This document shows positions 47,401 through 58,818 of a stretch of DNA of 64,000 nt, in pieces (the stretch's first letter is position 1; every line of letters begins with the position of its first letter). The DNA comes from Dicyema japonicum. Its lineage: Eukaryota; Dicyemida; Rhombozoa; Dicyemidae. Position numbers and translations under genes: made by a program. The DNA is taken from the NCBI GenBank assembly GCA_011109175.1, contig RDEW01000026.1, forward strand, positions 575,695-639,694, written 5' to 3'. The notes beneath the pieces were generated by a model. The model saw only the letters and a list, made by a program, of their open reading frames with translations, ran no database searches and was not told the origin of the DNA.

Positions 47401-48330
47401 CAATTATTTGGAAGAATACCTTGGAACGATATTGGGGAAAAATTTACGGTTGAAAGATTTGAAAAACAGGGCATCAGACTATCGTTTTTGCAAAAATGTT
47501 GAACGATGCCTTGTTTGTTCTGGGACACATAGAAGATTGCAGTGTCCGGTTGCAAACAATAATAAGTCGTGTGTGAATTGTGGTTTCATCCTGCCACTTT
47601 GCAAATTATGGAGGATGCCCCAAGGCTGTTGAAGCTAACATAGCGAAGAAAAACAAAATTGACCAAAAAAGAAAGAATCGAATGGAAAATTTTCTCTAAA
47701 ACAAGAAAATACCCATAATGGAGAAAGTGAAGTTTTTCCAAAATTGGAACGAATAAGAAATTAAAGTCAGAGTTTAGAATGTATGGGCAGACTGGCTGGA
47801 ATACGACATATAATAAGAAACCTTTTAAAAAAGAAACAGTAGAAGCTTCAACATAGACAAGCATTCTTGATGAGAGTGACCAGGTGGAAGCACGTGTTAG
47901 AAAAGTGACTTTTGGAGTTGCTACACAGACTATCGAGACTCACTCAGACATCTTGTCTGAAAATGAAGAAGTAGTAGCTTCCAACTAGATTCTTGACAAG
48001 TTGGAGAGAAGCATTAAAGATATGACTAGAAAAAAAAGGATTCTAAATTTTTACTAGATTTGGTGGCGCTCTTAAAAAGAGAGGGCAGCCAACAAAAAAA
48101 CAGAAGTAGTCAGGATAACCCTGATTAAAACGGGCCTCAGTTGCTGGTTGCTCTAGCCAGCACGATCCAGATGCGATGTTCTAATTATAAACGAAACTAA
48201 ATTAAAGAGAAACCATTTAAAATTGATGGATACGACTCATTAGATACTTTTTTTGGAAGACTGGTTCTTGTGCTGGAAAATGAACTTGAATTTACTACAA
48301 AATTTCTTTAAATACAAGACTACCCACGAT
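47401..48330 (+). mobile_element. Jockey-like LINE: gag zinc knuckles and endonuclease start
   Basis: The loop of the inverted repeat encodes a gag-like ORF1: RCLVCSGTHRRLQCPVANN, then CVNCG and, after a frameshift, HPA...ANYGGCPKAVEAN, that is, paired CCHC knuckles as in Jockey-group ORF1 proteins. Further right, reaching into the right arm at about 48180, a frame reads DVLIINETKLKR, the first catalytic motif of the matching endonuclease. The order gag then endonuclease is normal, so loop plus right inner arm are one LINE copy. It ends in the arm and has several frame breaks. Confidence 0.65.
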
Positions 48331-48869
48331 CAATGAAGAAAATCTTTCGTTGAACTATTATATGAAGATCATTAAGTTTATGAATATTTTTGTAGTGCTG
48401 TAATAGACGGTACATGATAATTTAATTTAAGGAATAGTTTTTTTATATATTTTTCTACAAAATAATTTTTTAACAAATGTCAGTTGAGGAAGCCTGTTGC
48501 GTGGATAGAGAACGAGTTCCCTCGGAGTATGGCTATTTCAATTTTTTGTCTTAGCCATAACCCTTCTCGTTAATCCCTTCTTTCTGGCCAAGCAATCCTC
48601 CAAGTTCTCGCAAGAACTCAGCCGTCATTGGACCAACGGCTCCGATGATTCGGTTTTTATATAACTATTCCTTATTTTTTTGAAGTGGAATATCATCATT
48701 TAAAAATGCTTTTAACCAAAAAGATATCCAGTTTTCTTCTCTTTCATCAGAAAGAAAAACTTAAGTGGTTGATGTCTTTGTCTAGTTCTGTTTGATGTCT
48801 TTGTCCATTAAGATGTTGATCGATGTAGTATTGTTTAGATGATTTTACCTATCTTAGAGCATTTTTGGC
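48094..48869 (-). repeat. Right arm of the inverted duplication
   Basis: Reverse-complement copy of 46623-47399. Its inner part is continuous with the Jockey-like LINE in the loop. Its outer edge cuts the hAT finger fragment and abuts the 3' end of the long RLE-type LINE. Confidence 0.9.
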
Positions 48870-49491
48870 CATGCTTATGTTCAATGAGCATACTTTCGAG
48901 CGTTCTCTTCAGTACAACCGATTGGATGTAAGTCCTCGTTGATTCTTCAATAGATAATTTATCCATATGATTCTTGAAGCATCTTGAGACAACTCCATCC
49001 CATGTCAAAACCACTGGAATAATCTTCACTTGGCATTCATAGAGCAGCGAAAGTTCATTTGCTAGCAAGTCATATTTGTGAAGTTTCTCAACTTCAACTT
49101 GCTTTAGTCGGTCTTGTGAGGTAATCCCCACTTCAATTAACGTTACTTCCTTCTTTATTTTGTCATACACGAAAATATCAGGTTTATTGTATTGGACTTT
49201 TGTTTCTGTCAAAATCGACGAGTCAACTCTAATTTCGACATTTTGATTCGTCAATATTGACTGAACCGAATGTCCTTTCAATTTCCTGCTTCTTTTGATT
49301 CCATAAATTCGACAAAGATGAAGATGGATGCACTTTACCACTTCATTATGTCTTCGGAGATAATCACTATTTAGCATTTTTCCACACTGAGTGGCCAAAT
49401 GATCAACAGTTTTCTTGCTTTTTTTACAATGGTTGCATAATGACCCCGTGTGTGCAAAAAACAAATTCCTATCTTGCAAAAGACAGTACAA
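48835..49491 (-). pseudogene. RLE-type LINE ORF, C-terminal zinc knuckle and endonuclease
   Basis: A 218-codon open segment, the best-preserved piece of the LINE ORF. A CCHC-type knuckle (CNHCKKSKKTVDHLATQC) is followed by RRHNEVVKCIHLHL and by the PD-(D/E)XK-like endonuclease core, in which KPDIFVYD gives the P-D and VTLIEVG the acidic residue. K-Y-D-L-L-A-N-E-L follows as the downstream conserved helix. Such endonucleases nick the target and prime reverse transcription. The segment lacks the RT and cannot act alone. Confidence 0.75.
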
Positions 49492-52160
49492 TGCTTCGCT
49501 CCGTGGCCGTTATTTCCTTTGGATAACCATTCTGAGGAAGTATATAGGTCGACATTTGTTTCATCAATACATTTGAACATAATTGAGTGTAGTGTTCTGC
49601 AATAAATTTTATTTAGTAAATATTTTTTCTGAGTGTCCTTGAGGGACTTAATATCCATGCTTTCCCTGTCGGCAATTGCATATTTAGAGGCAAGAAATCC
49701 TGCGATTGTAGCCAAGTGCCATTTTTTTGTTTTTATTACTCGCAGAATCCCCGACCTTCGCAAACACACAGTCGACTGTTTTTCCAAACTTTTAAAAAAC
49801 TGGAAAAGTATTAATTCGCTCTTTAATGAAATCGAGGAAAGTCCTCTTCCAAAAGTCTTCCTGTCCAAATACAGCCTCTCTTTATTTGCAGGTTTGAGGT
49901 GCAACTTGAGTGACGTAAGCAGTTGGCGTATTTGTTGGTCAATATATCAAATTCGTATGGTTCAATATTAATTAATCCTATATAATAGTTATATAGGGAC
50001 ATTGCGTATTCATTTATTGCGCGAAATAAGTTCACAGAATTTAACTTTGTTTTTGAAAGCATGGTTATTCTCTTCTTAACATTTTCAAGTATGGACTCCA
50101 TAACTTTGCTTTTAAGAACATTACTTCCCTCATCTTCAAAAACACCCAAATATCGATATCCACTGACTCCTTCCAGATTCTCACAACATGATAACGATTT
50201 AACATTAGACAGTGACTTTTCCGAATTCATTCCAAGCCGGCAACATAAAAGAAATCGCGAACAACTTTCATCATTCTAATAACAGTATCTTCTTTTCGCC
50301 CAAATATCTTTAGTCATTAATGAATAACAAATGATTTGTAGAATAAGTCAGTGTATTAGAATCCTCCTGATTAATTTGGAGTCTTGGGAACATAAAGTTA
50401 AGGGTCCTGCTCAAGGGTTCCATTACCATAACAAATAGTTGAGGGGATAATGAATCTCCTTGCAGAATTCCACGTCCCAGTTTTACAGAACCAATTCTTC
50501 TTCCATCTAAGTGGAGATTTACAGTCCACTTCTTGACTATGGTCTTTACAAAGAAAGGGCGTTTCCATACTCCTTATTTAAGCATTGATTAATAAGGGCC
50601 TGTTCCTTAGCACCCTGACAATGTTTCCTCGTTCCCAGCTGATTGTCAGATAATAGACCAAACGAATCCACAAAATCTGAGAGTTTGGAATTAACACATT
50701 TGGTAATAAGTTTATATAAAGTTGGCATACACGTTATAGGACGTAAGTCTTTAGGAGTCACAATCATCCTTTTTAGGAATTAAATAGGTTATTCCAGTAT
50801 AAAACCAACTTTCAGACATATATTCACCATTAATAATTCGGTTGATCTCATTACATAAAAAGCCATGTAAAGATTCCATTTTCTTAATAAAGAAGTTTAT
50901 ATGAGCCATCGCATCCACACGCCTTCCAATCGGGAAGCCATTTAATAACATCCAGGATAAACTCATTTGTGAACTCTGGCAACATCTCTTCAATACCAGT
51001 ATTTACTTTACCCACACTGTCATATGGCACGTGCATCTCTTTTCTTTTAGACCACACTTTTTCCCAAAACGACATACAATCATCATCATCGAAACCATTT
51101 AACGTTACTTCATTGCTTGCTGATAGGTTCCGATAAAATCTTCTTCGATTTAATTCAAAACAACAGTTGTCCTTGCGAAACTCCTTCCTCGAATGATGTA
51201 CAGCTATTTGCTTCTTAATTCTACAAGGTCACATATTAGAGCCTCAATCCTGGCAACCTCCCCTTTTTGGCCCTTTTGTATCCATAGGCACAAAGAACAT
51301 CCATAACCTTTTGTTTTTCATACACAGGGAGAGCTTGTCTGGAAAAGCGATTGACAAGTTCTAGTTCTGCCATCAGCTTTGAGATTTTCTTTTCAGTCTT
51401 CTCCAACCACGTACTTTGCGGTTTAACCTTCGCAGTTAAAGTCATATAAGCACACTGTGCAGCATATAGAATATCAGTAATTTGATTGATATCTTGAGGC
51501 GGATTATCTTTCGTAATATAATATATTGCAGAATTTAGTCCCAACAAAACATTAACTCTGACATACTTTCTCTGAATTTTGGGTGTTGGTTTTTGAGTAT
51601 CCCTCGGAATTGACTTAATTTTCTCAATTTGTACTTTTAGTTCCTCAAGGCAATTTCTGAAGGTGGAAATTTCCACATTAGTATCCTTTCGCACTTTGAA
51701 ACATTCGCCTCCTTTTACATTGTTATTCCGATTTTCAGGTTTCAGCATCTTTTTTAGTTGACATAGACTGGAACTCTTGGAGTACTTTTCATTGAACTTT
51801 TTAAGTACGAGGTTCCAGCCACTTCTAGGTATCCTTCCAAATCTTTGTTTCGTGGCAAGAAAAATCTGAGATACCCACTCAACTTCAGAGACACAGTGGA
51901 CCTCTTCAATAATGGCAGATAGTGAATGCAAGTTGGTCTGTGCACCAATATTCCCAACGATGTTGATATTAGTTCTTGTGACATTATCCAGCCCCACAGA
52001 CGACGGTCCTGCTTCTACTATACTATCTTCTTTATTTGATTTTGCAGGAAGGCCCATAGGATTAGAAACGGACATGTCAACACCACAACAACAAATGTCG
52101 TAATTAATAATCATTATAAGATAGAATTAATTAATTTATTGATTTATTTTTCATTAAAAA
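48836..52160 (-). mobile_element. LINE with restriction-like endonuclease, near full length
   Basis: A minus-strand non-LTR retrotransposon of about 3.3 kb with a single ORF now broken into pieces. N-terminal part 51236-52114. RT: GITYLIPKKDDCD and KDLRPITCMPTLYKLI (50546-50993), then LGTRKHCQGAKEQALINQ, RGILQGDSLSPQLF (motif B, about 50450) and HLLFIND at the catalytic Y/F-x-D-D site, where the first aspartate has become asparagine. Thumb at 49823-50230 (YRYLGVFEDEG, INEYAMSLYNYY). C-terminus 48835-49491: CNHCKKSKKTVDHLATQCG zinc knuckle, RHNEV, and the endonuclease signature KPDIFVYDKIKKEVTLIEVG. This is the R2/R4/Dong-type plan, in which the endonuclease lies after the RT. The mutated active site and several breaks make it dead. 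Fragments of the same or a close family recur at 10480, 15477, 18547, 46303 and 57690. Confidence 0.8.
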
Positions 52161-52420
52161 TTATTGATTTCTAACGGCTTAACAAATAATAATAATAATA
52201 CAAACCTTGAAAAAAAATAAAGGAAATTAAGGAAGAGTTAAACATCTTAAGACAGGAAAGAGATCGTTTAACGAAAATAGCTATAAATTTTATTTTTGAC
52301 GAAGAAGGAACATATTATAGGAGAAAGGCTACAAGTTGTGATTTTTTTTGTTGAAGATATTGAGTTGAAACTCAAATCCATAGAAGTAATTAAATCGTTT
52401 AGATTAATTTTGTTCCCACC
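52161..52420. other. AT-rich spacer between LINE 5' end and Helitron 3' side
   Basis: Contains ATA and AAT runs and no recognisable coding sequence. One of its edges should be the 5' terminus of the RLE-type LINE and the other the 3' terminus of the Helitron, but neither can be fixed from one copy. Confidence 0.4.
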
Positions 52421-52542
52421 TTCGGAGTTCACTCCCATTTCGCTCCTGCGGAGATAAGTTTTTTCCTTAGTGAATTATATTTAACGAATTAAACTATTTT
52501 TATTAAAAAAACTGATTGTTATAGTAAAAATTATCAAATATC

Positions 52543-53617
52543 TTATTGTAATGCTTGTTGATATACAACATTGCTTGTACGACCGTCCTTTGTGTATATG
52601 AATAGGTTTTCTCGTTCACCTACCCTAGAACAACCTACATATAACTGTCCATGTGCAAAACATTCACTTGCTAAATATAAACCTACTACTTTAAGAGTTT
52701 GTCCCTGTGATTTGTTGATTGTCATTGCGAAACTCAACTTCAATGGAAATTGTAGTCTCTTAAATCTAAATGGTAATCATCTGAAATTATCGGAATTCTT
52801 AGAATATAAACGTCTTCTCCTTTATTTCGCCCCGTTAATATCGTTGCTTCTATAATATTAAACATCAAATTTCTTACTACCAATCTTGTACCACTACATA
52901 ACCTTGGAGATTCTAAATTTCGTAATAGAACAACTGGCGCTCCTACTTTTAATTTTAAAGTATGATGAGGCATCCCTGACGGTTCTAAAGAATTTAAAAA
53001 TTCCACAGGATATTCACATACTGATTCTTGATCCATAATTACATCGACAGATTTATAAATACGTTCCAACCCGGTTAATTTAATTCTGACTTGTTTTGTG
53101 GTCGAATATTTACATCTAAACTTACCTTTTTTACAAAAGACCACAAATACGATGATTTCAGACATGCATTTAATTCATCTGCTGGTGTTCCCCTTTGAAT
53201 AATAGGCAGTGTCCGTCTAAAATCACCTGCTAATACTAATACCGATCCACCAAACGGTATATCAGAGTGTTTTATGTCGCGAAAAGTTCTATCAACTGCT
53301 TCAAATGCTCTTTTACTTACCATTGTACACTCATCCCATACTATTGGATTACAATCACGTATAATAGTCCTAATAAGTGAATTTCCTTTAATGCTACAAA
53401 CTGGGTTCATATCTCTTGCTAGATTTAATAGTAGTTTGAACATTAAATGCGCTGTTCGACCACCATCTAAAAGCGTAGCCGCAATACCTGTAGATGCAAC
53501 TGCTATGGCTATTTTATGATTGCATCTAGCCTTTGCTAACAATAGATTTAACAAATATGTCTTACCTGTACCTCCTGGTGCATCTATAAAAAAATATCTT
53601 TCCATCATTTTCTTCAA
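52543..53617 (-). pseudogene. PIF1-like helicase of the Helitron
   Basis: Three overlapping minus-strand frames. 53075-53617 holds the Walker A motif in DAPGGTGKTYLLN, VASTGIAATLLDGGRTAH (motif Ia region), Walker B as VWDECTMVSKRAFE, and VLAGDFRRTLPI (family G-G-D-F-R-Q-x-L-P-V). 52740-53165 is the middle part, with YPVEFLNSLEPSGMPHHTLK and VVLLRNLES. 52543-52743 is the C-terminus, with FAMTINKSQGQTLKVVGLYL and HGQLYVGCSRV. Helitrons use this 5'-3' helicase to unwind DNA during rolling-circle transfer. All main motifs survive, but the frame changes twice, so it is recent debris or contains sequence errors. Confidence 0.8.
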
Positions 53618-53797
53618 TCGTTCTGTTTATTTCAGTGAGATTCTTGATTGACCTTCCAATAAATTTGGTTCCCTTTCTTTTAGTATTTGATGTAGTTCTT
53701 CTATATTATATTTTTCATATTCCAAATTATTTGTAGTATTTTGACTGTTAACGGTAAACCCGCACTCATTAAGATTTTTCCCAATCACTGACTCAAG

Positions 53798-55487
53798 TCA
53801 TCTATTGATGATTAGTAATTCTTCATTAAAATTGTCCTCATCAAAACCTGATTTTGTGTCCCTCTTTAATATATTTTTACACATTATTTCTTTATGCTTC
53901 TCCCAAAGCTGTAGGGGATTTGATATATTACAATATGTCAAAATCAATGTGAATAAATATCTAATATGTGATGGCATATTGAAAATCCCAGCTTCGGTCA
54001 ATGCGTCGTCCCAGCTTTTGTCATCTTCTAAAAGTCCCAATTTAAAACAGGCTTATCTATATGTTGCGTAGATTACTCCATCGACTGTCTTTAAATCAGT
54101 AAAAGATTTCGGTCCTCGGATGGTATGCAGAAGTAACCTAACACAATAACATTCGGAGTTATTAGGGTGAACTGTGTACATTCTGCCCAATGCATCACTA
54201 CTTAAAATTCCTGGATATCATTCACTGGTTCTCCTCTTATTCTTCGTTTGAATTTCTTACCGGTAGTTTCCCATGTGTAGTATCTAGGAATTTCACAATA
54301 TAATAATGTTTTTGCAAATGTATTTAGTGTACAAAGTTCAAAGAAATCCATAAGCGTAGAATTCCTTGGGTTTTGTATTTGGTCTTTTACGTTTTTTTCA
54401 TTGAAGTAAACTCTTTGTCCATTTTCCAAGTGTACTCTTAAATGCATTACCAAAGGATATCTATCATGTATGGAAAATCCAAAAATTTTCCACGCAGCCT
54501 CACTGCCTCAAATATATCTCCCATGCATGTATTGTGTAACCTCATCCTTTCCTTCTATAGTAAAAACTGCCTGATCTGACCCTTTGTTGATGTATTTGCA
54601 GACATATTTAATTGATTTAATTGAATTACAGAATTCTACATTTATATGATCACTAAAAATTTTACATAACAGTGGACTAAAAGGTACTACCCACCTATTA
54701 TCCACTGTTATTTCATTTACCTAGCCTTCGTTAATAGTCACTATATACCCCCATCAGTTGGCCTTCTCCTACGGTAAAGAGGATACCCGTTTTCTCCCGT
54801 TCGAGTGATAAAAAAGAATTCTTTTGGATATCCTTTACTACACTTATCGTCTTTCATACATGGTGAAGACCTATTAAGAATTCCACATTGTCCATGTATC
54901 ATATTTTTCCTGATGGTTTCATATAATTCCGGATTTTCTTCTGGATTTTTAATTTCTGCGGATATGCAGTCTTCAATTTCAGTAGGCCTAATTTTGTCAA
55001 CTAAACATATTAAAATGTGTGCATGTGGAAGTCCTCTTTTCTGCCATTCAACTGTGTACATATGGCATCGTGTCTTACCATATATATGACTCTTCGTAAT
55101 TAGATCCATCAGTTTCATAATTTTCTGTCTAAAAACTCTTGCAATTATATCATGTCTATTTTCGTACTTTTGACCTATAAATAAGTTATCAATAATTTCT
55201 GGCCATTTAGGATTGCACGTAATCGTAATGAATAAATCTGGAGTACCGTAATTTCTTACGTAAGTCATTGCATCTTGTGTTCGTTCATGCATATATCTTG
55301 GCCCTCCCGTAAATGATGAGGGTAATATGATCATTTGACCTACATCAGTTACATTACCATCATTAATTATTGCATCTCTCAGATGTATATATTCTTCTGC
55401 TCTTAGTTTTCGCTGATTTAAACGAATGTAGAGAAGTCTCTCTGCCTCTATCTTTGCATACATATCAACTAAATATTGATCAAACAA
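53798..55487 (-). pseudogene. Helitron Rep (HUH) region and linker
   Basis: Minus-strand frames from 55487 downwards. 54741-55487 begins FDQYLVDMYAKIEAERL and contains PDLFITITCNPKWPEI and the HUH motif in KRGLPHAHILICLVDK (H-A-H). 54508-54705 has FCNSIKSIKYVCKYINKGSD, whose Y-x-x-K-Y holds the catalytic tyrosines. 54202-54453 (FAKTLLYCEIPRYYTW) and 53798-54040 (GLLEDDKSWDDALTEA and NPLQLWEKHK) are the linker to the helicase. Rep nicks and joins DNA at the element ends. Stops between the pieces make this copy inactive. Confidence 0.8.
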
Positions 55488-55646
55488 TTGGCCTGTTTCG
55501 ATGAATAGTATTAAATTTTTCTTTTTTTAACATGAATCTATAAGAGTAAAATGCCATACAGCTAATTTTTTTATTTGTGTTTTGTCCTGTAGATGGATTT
55601 CGCTGCATAAGCTTAAAATTATATCCTTTTTCCCCTCTTAAAAATA

Positions 55647-56794
55647 TCAGAGGGTACTGTAGAGCATCATAAGAAACGATGTGTTTTCTGAAATTCTTCG
55701 TAGTCCACTGTCTTTATTATTAACGATAATATCTCGTTTATCATATTCTTGGCCAACTATTAAAACCTCAACCTGATTAGAGCTTGGTGTGTTGTACCGT
55801 CCTTCATGAACTCCCGTAGGTGCCTTATCTGCATGAATAATTACTTTGTAGTCCTTTTCTTTTGTAGTCAGCATAACACTCCTAAAAGATAAAATATATG
55901 AATTATGTTCAATTAACATGTTTTGTAACATGCTAGTTATAGAGTGACGTAATTGTGGCTCTGTTTCTAATCTTCTTGTTGACTGATCCTCAAAACTTTC
56001 TAAAAAATATATTGTAAAAAGCTATGTTGCTCTCCTACATTTGGAGTAGTGACCCCATCCTATGATAAACTTGACCAAGAACCTTATATGTAGGCATATA
56101 ACCCTTATAAATTAAAATTACCTGTTGTTCCAAACGATGTCATAAGAAAACAATTATTATACTTTAGAATATTTTCAATAAAATGCTTCGAGGTTGGTAA
56201 TTCATTTCTTAATAGCGTCAATAGTGGTTCTGGTGGAATCAATAAGGCAGGCAAATCTACCTGACCGAGACTGCAACACATGCCTGTTGTTTCCCCTTTA
56301 AATTTTAGTGCCGAACAAAATTTACATACATCGGACATAGTGCCGATATTCTCCAAACATCTAAAATTATTAGCTGCAGCATAATTAAATCCTAGATTAC
56401 CCAATAATTCAGGATTATATAACCTCGTATTCCTCCGTGATATAATTTCTTGATATTCTATATAACGTTCTTCTTGATTTTGTTGGCTTCTCATTGTAAC
56501 GGTTCTTATTCTGTCTGTTTCTTGACGGATAATTTTTCTTTCTTCAATTTCTTGACTTCTTGTCAACTTTTTCCTTTTTTTGTCTATTTCTTGTCGGATA
56601 AGTTTTCTTTCTTCATTTTCTTGACTTCTTGTCAACTGCTTCCTTTTTCTGTCTGTTTCTTGTCGGATAAGTTTTTTTTCTTCAGTTTCTTGACTTCTTG
56701 TTAACTGCTTCCGGTGTCTTTCATTTTCTTGGCGAATATTTATATCTTGTATAGATTCATGACTTCTTTTTTTCTGCATTCGTACTTTGTTCAT
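55647..56794 (-). pseudogene. Helitron N-terminal region with 23-residue basic repeats
   Basis: The frame 56105-56794 starts with three copies of a 23-residue charged repeat containing LTRSQE-x-EE-x-K-L-I-R-Q-E, predicted to be helical or coiled coil. It continues with FNYAAANNFRCLENIG and a cysteine cluster (CKFCSALKFKGETTGMCC), the zinc-finger-like start of Helitron Rep proteins. 55647-55931 continues towards Rep with YDKRDIIVNNKDSGLRRISE. Length and repeat number of this region vary between Helitrons. The DNA is correspondingly a 69-bp tandem repeat. Confidence 0.7.
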
Positions 56795-56810
56795 CTCGTT
56801 GTGACTTGAT

Positions 56811-56984
56811 ATGCACTATAGCTTTTACCATATTATTGTAATGAATTAGATATTCGTGCTCATTACACAATCTACGAAAGTTATTCTAAACTACTTGTGA
56901 TTTGGCCTAGACTATTTATTCTATCCAATTTTTACTACATTTTTTAATAAATGCCATTTAAGATTCTTAAATCATTTTTATTTT
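56811..56984. repeat. Isolated satellite 2 fragment
   Basis: About 170 bp matching the satellite 2 unit (GATATGCACTATAG, ATTATTGTAATGAATTAGAT, CATTACACAATCTACGAAAG), 13 kb from the main array. It lies between the Helitron 5' side and a pogo-like transposase fragment, as the end of the main satellite 2 array also lies next to a pogo-like fragment. Confidence 0.7.
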
Positions 56985-57560
56985 GTTTATCAACCATTTA
57001 AATTCATCATCATCCTCCTCAAAACACAAATACTGAATTATATAATTTGAGTAATAATCTTTAAAGGTCTTGATAATTTCCCATATCCAATGGTTGCAAA
57101 TACGGTGTTGGATTTTTGCAAAGATAAAAACTCAATATTTGAGCATTCAATAGTTTTATGACATCCCGCATTATCAAGCAATATTAATACTTTTCTTGGT
57201 TGTATTAAAAATTTTTTCATTTATCCAAGTCAACCAGCTCATAAAAATATTTCCAGTCATCCATGCATTTTAGAGGATGAATATGAAATTCCAAAATCTT
57301 TCACATTGAAATTTTTGAGACATCGAGGGTTTTTAAATTTTCAAACAATCATTGGTTCAAGTTTTTCCCTCATGGAATTGCAACAAAGAAGTACAGTGAC
57401 TCTTTCTTTTCCCTGTTTAAAGCCAAAAGTATCGTCATTTATTCCTACAAACGACTTTCGTGGAGTCCTTTTTATATAAAGAGCAGTTTCATCAAAATTA
57501 AAAACATTTTGTCTTCCATATTGAAATAATTTTGGTCAAGTGTGTCTGCTAGGAAGCACG
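56985..57560 (-). pseudogene. pogo/Tigger-like transposase, DDE half
   Basis: Minus-strand remnant: VFNFDETALYIKRTPRK (first catalytic D), GKERVTVLLCCNSMREKLEP, a degraded middle, then KVLILLDNAGCHKTI (second D, family L-L-L-D-N-x-x-x-H) and, after a frame shift, IIKTFKDYYSNYIIQYL, the segment after the third acidic residue. It complements the N-terminal half at 43985-44760 and may be from the same family. It is dead. Confidence 0.7.
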
Positions 57561-57689
57561 CCATAATAACGACCGAAAAAACACGTGCAACCCACCTAGG
57601 CACTATCAGACCTCTTTTGTCTGCTAAGTATCGTGTGATGATGGTGAGGTAGTAAATGTGAAAGCGTTGATCGAATTACAATATAATAT

Positions 57690-58350
57690 TTTATGGAAAA
57701 GATCAACTTAAAAAGCCTTCATAAGATCCTCTTCAGAGCATTGTACAACCCACATGTCAACCTTAAGTAGTCACGGTGACAACTCACCTCTATCGGAAGC
57801 GCTGTTCACAAAGACCGCAATATCTTTTGGGGTCGATCAACAAATACATGTCCCCGCTGTAAGTCACGGAGCATGTCGGTTGATCTTTTAGCCACTCGAT
57901 GTGGATCGATTTTCTGCCACGATTATGTTTGGAGGCATAACGAGGTAGTAAGAAGTCTTTATTTTCTACTATGCAATATGTATGGTATTCGCCACACCAG
58001 AAAGTTGCGGACTTATGAAGTGCAATCTGTAGCAGAGAACACCTGGGTCCAAATTAAGGTAGACAGTGTATCCATACCTCGGTTCTAGTCAAGCACAATA
58101 AACCGGACATTGTGGTACACGATAAGGAGTCTGGCCGAGTCCTTATCATAGAGATTGAGAGCGTTTGCAGACTGTGGAAGTTGAAAAAAATGAAGTATGA
58201 CTTGCTTGCGAACGAGATGGGGCAGATGTTTTGGTTGCAAAATCCTTTTTATTCTAATAGTAATGAGGTGGAAGTAATTTCAACAAAGTACAACAAGGGT
58301 AATCTGAAGCAGTTGGGGGTAGATATGAAGCTCCAAGCCTATCTATAGTC
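57690..58350 (+). mobile_element. RLE-type LINE fragment, C-terminal
   Basis: Plus-strand remnant with VDLLATRCGSIFCHDYVWRH and NEVVRSLYFLLC (knuckle end and RHNEV motif; 57873-58088), then NKPDIVVHDKESGRVLIIEI (P-D endonuclease motif) and MKYDLLANEMGQMF. Upstream, NTCPRCKSRSMS supplies the first cysteines of the knuckle. It ends with a tail (NLKQLGVDMKLQAYL) that parallels 18600-18830. Two frame breaks are present. It is slightly different from the 48.8-52 kb copy, so possibly a sister family. Confidence 0.7.
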
Positions 58351-58354
58351 CACT

Positions 58355-58800
58355 GTATTCATGCGGAATCTAGAGAGCTTGACACTGTAGTATAGGCAGA
58401 GCTCGGAAATGTCATATGGGCAGAGGGAACCACCCTCTCTCTGAATCGGTTTCCTAGCTCATTGCATATACGTATGAAGCCAGGCCATTTTTCACCGTCG
58501 CCATCTCTGAAAGCATACCAGAGACGGACATGGAGTCTGATTGTATATACCTCATGAACTTCCGTCTGAGAGAGTTCATACGTTCCATCCTCGTTGAAGG
58601 AATAGCGCATCTCAATCATTGGCGAAATAACTTGTAGATATTCTTTGCTGATCCAAGCAGTAGGAGTGAAGGGGCTCTTCTTTATGATAGCATTTAGGAC
58701 GTTCCATTTTCGGAGACTCGTGGTTAACACCTCCTCCGTGTGACTGGCGAACGTCATCAGAGAGTTGAAAGTTACTCCAAAGATCTTCTGGATTCATGAA
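58355..58800 (-). mobile_element. Probable Jockey-like LINE fragment, after the RT domain
   Basis: Two minus-strand frames. The junction MTFASHTEEVLTTSLRKWNV and LNAIIKKS resembles the L-T-F-S-x-H-x-x-x-V-x-x-K segment downstream of the RT in Jockey-like elements. The rest (to a stop at 58359) is open for 132 codons and rich in W, R and charged residues (LWYAFRDGDGEKWPGFIR) but is not recognised. It abuts the long-TIR element. Confidence 0.4.
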
Positions 58801-58818
58801 TAAGGAAGGGAATGTTTC

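Larger units (their letters stand above)
52420..56810 (-). mobile_element. Helitron rolling-circle transposon, decayed
   Basis: About 4.4 kb on the minus strand with the normal Helitron protein order: N-terminal basic region, HUH Rep domain, PIF1-like helicase. No extra OTU, RPA or endonuclease domain was seen. The 5' side ends next to a satellite 2 fragment at about 56810, where minus-strand CATATCAAGTCAC would allow the expected A/TC boundary. On the 3' side, minus-strand CTCCGCAGGAG and GGAGTGAACTCC at about 52435-52460 form short hairpins of the kind that precede a Helitron terminus, but a clear CTRR end was not proved. Multiple frame breaks make it nonautonomous. Confidence 0.75.

Noticed and set aside
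56450-56704. Hydrophobic plus-strand frame resembling a membrane protein
   Set aside because: It is the complement of the charged 23-residue repeats of the Helitron protein; the apparent hydrophobicity is an antisense artefact.
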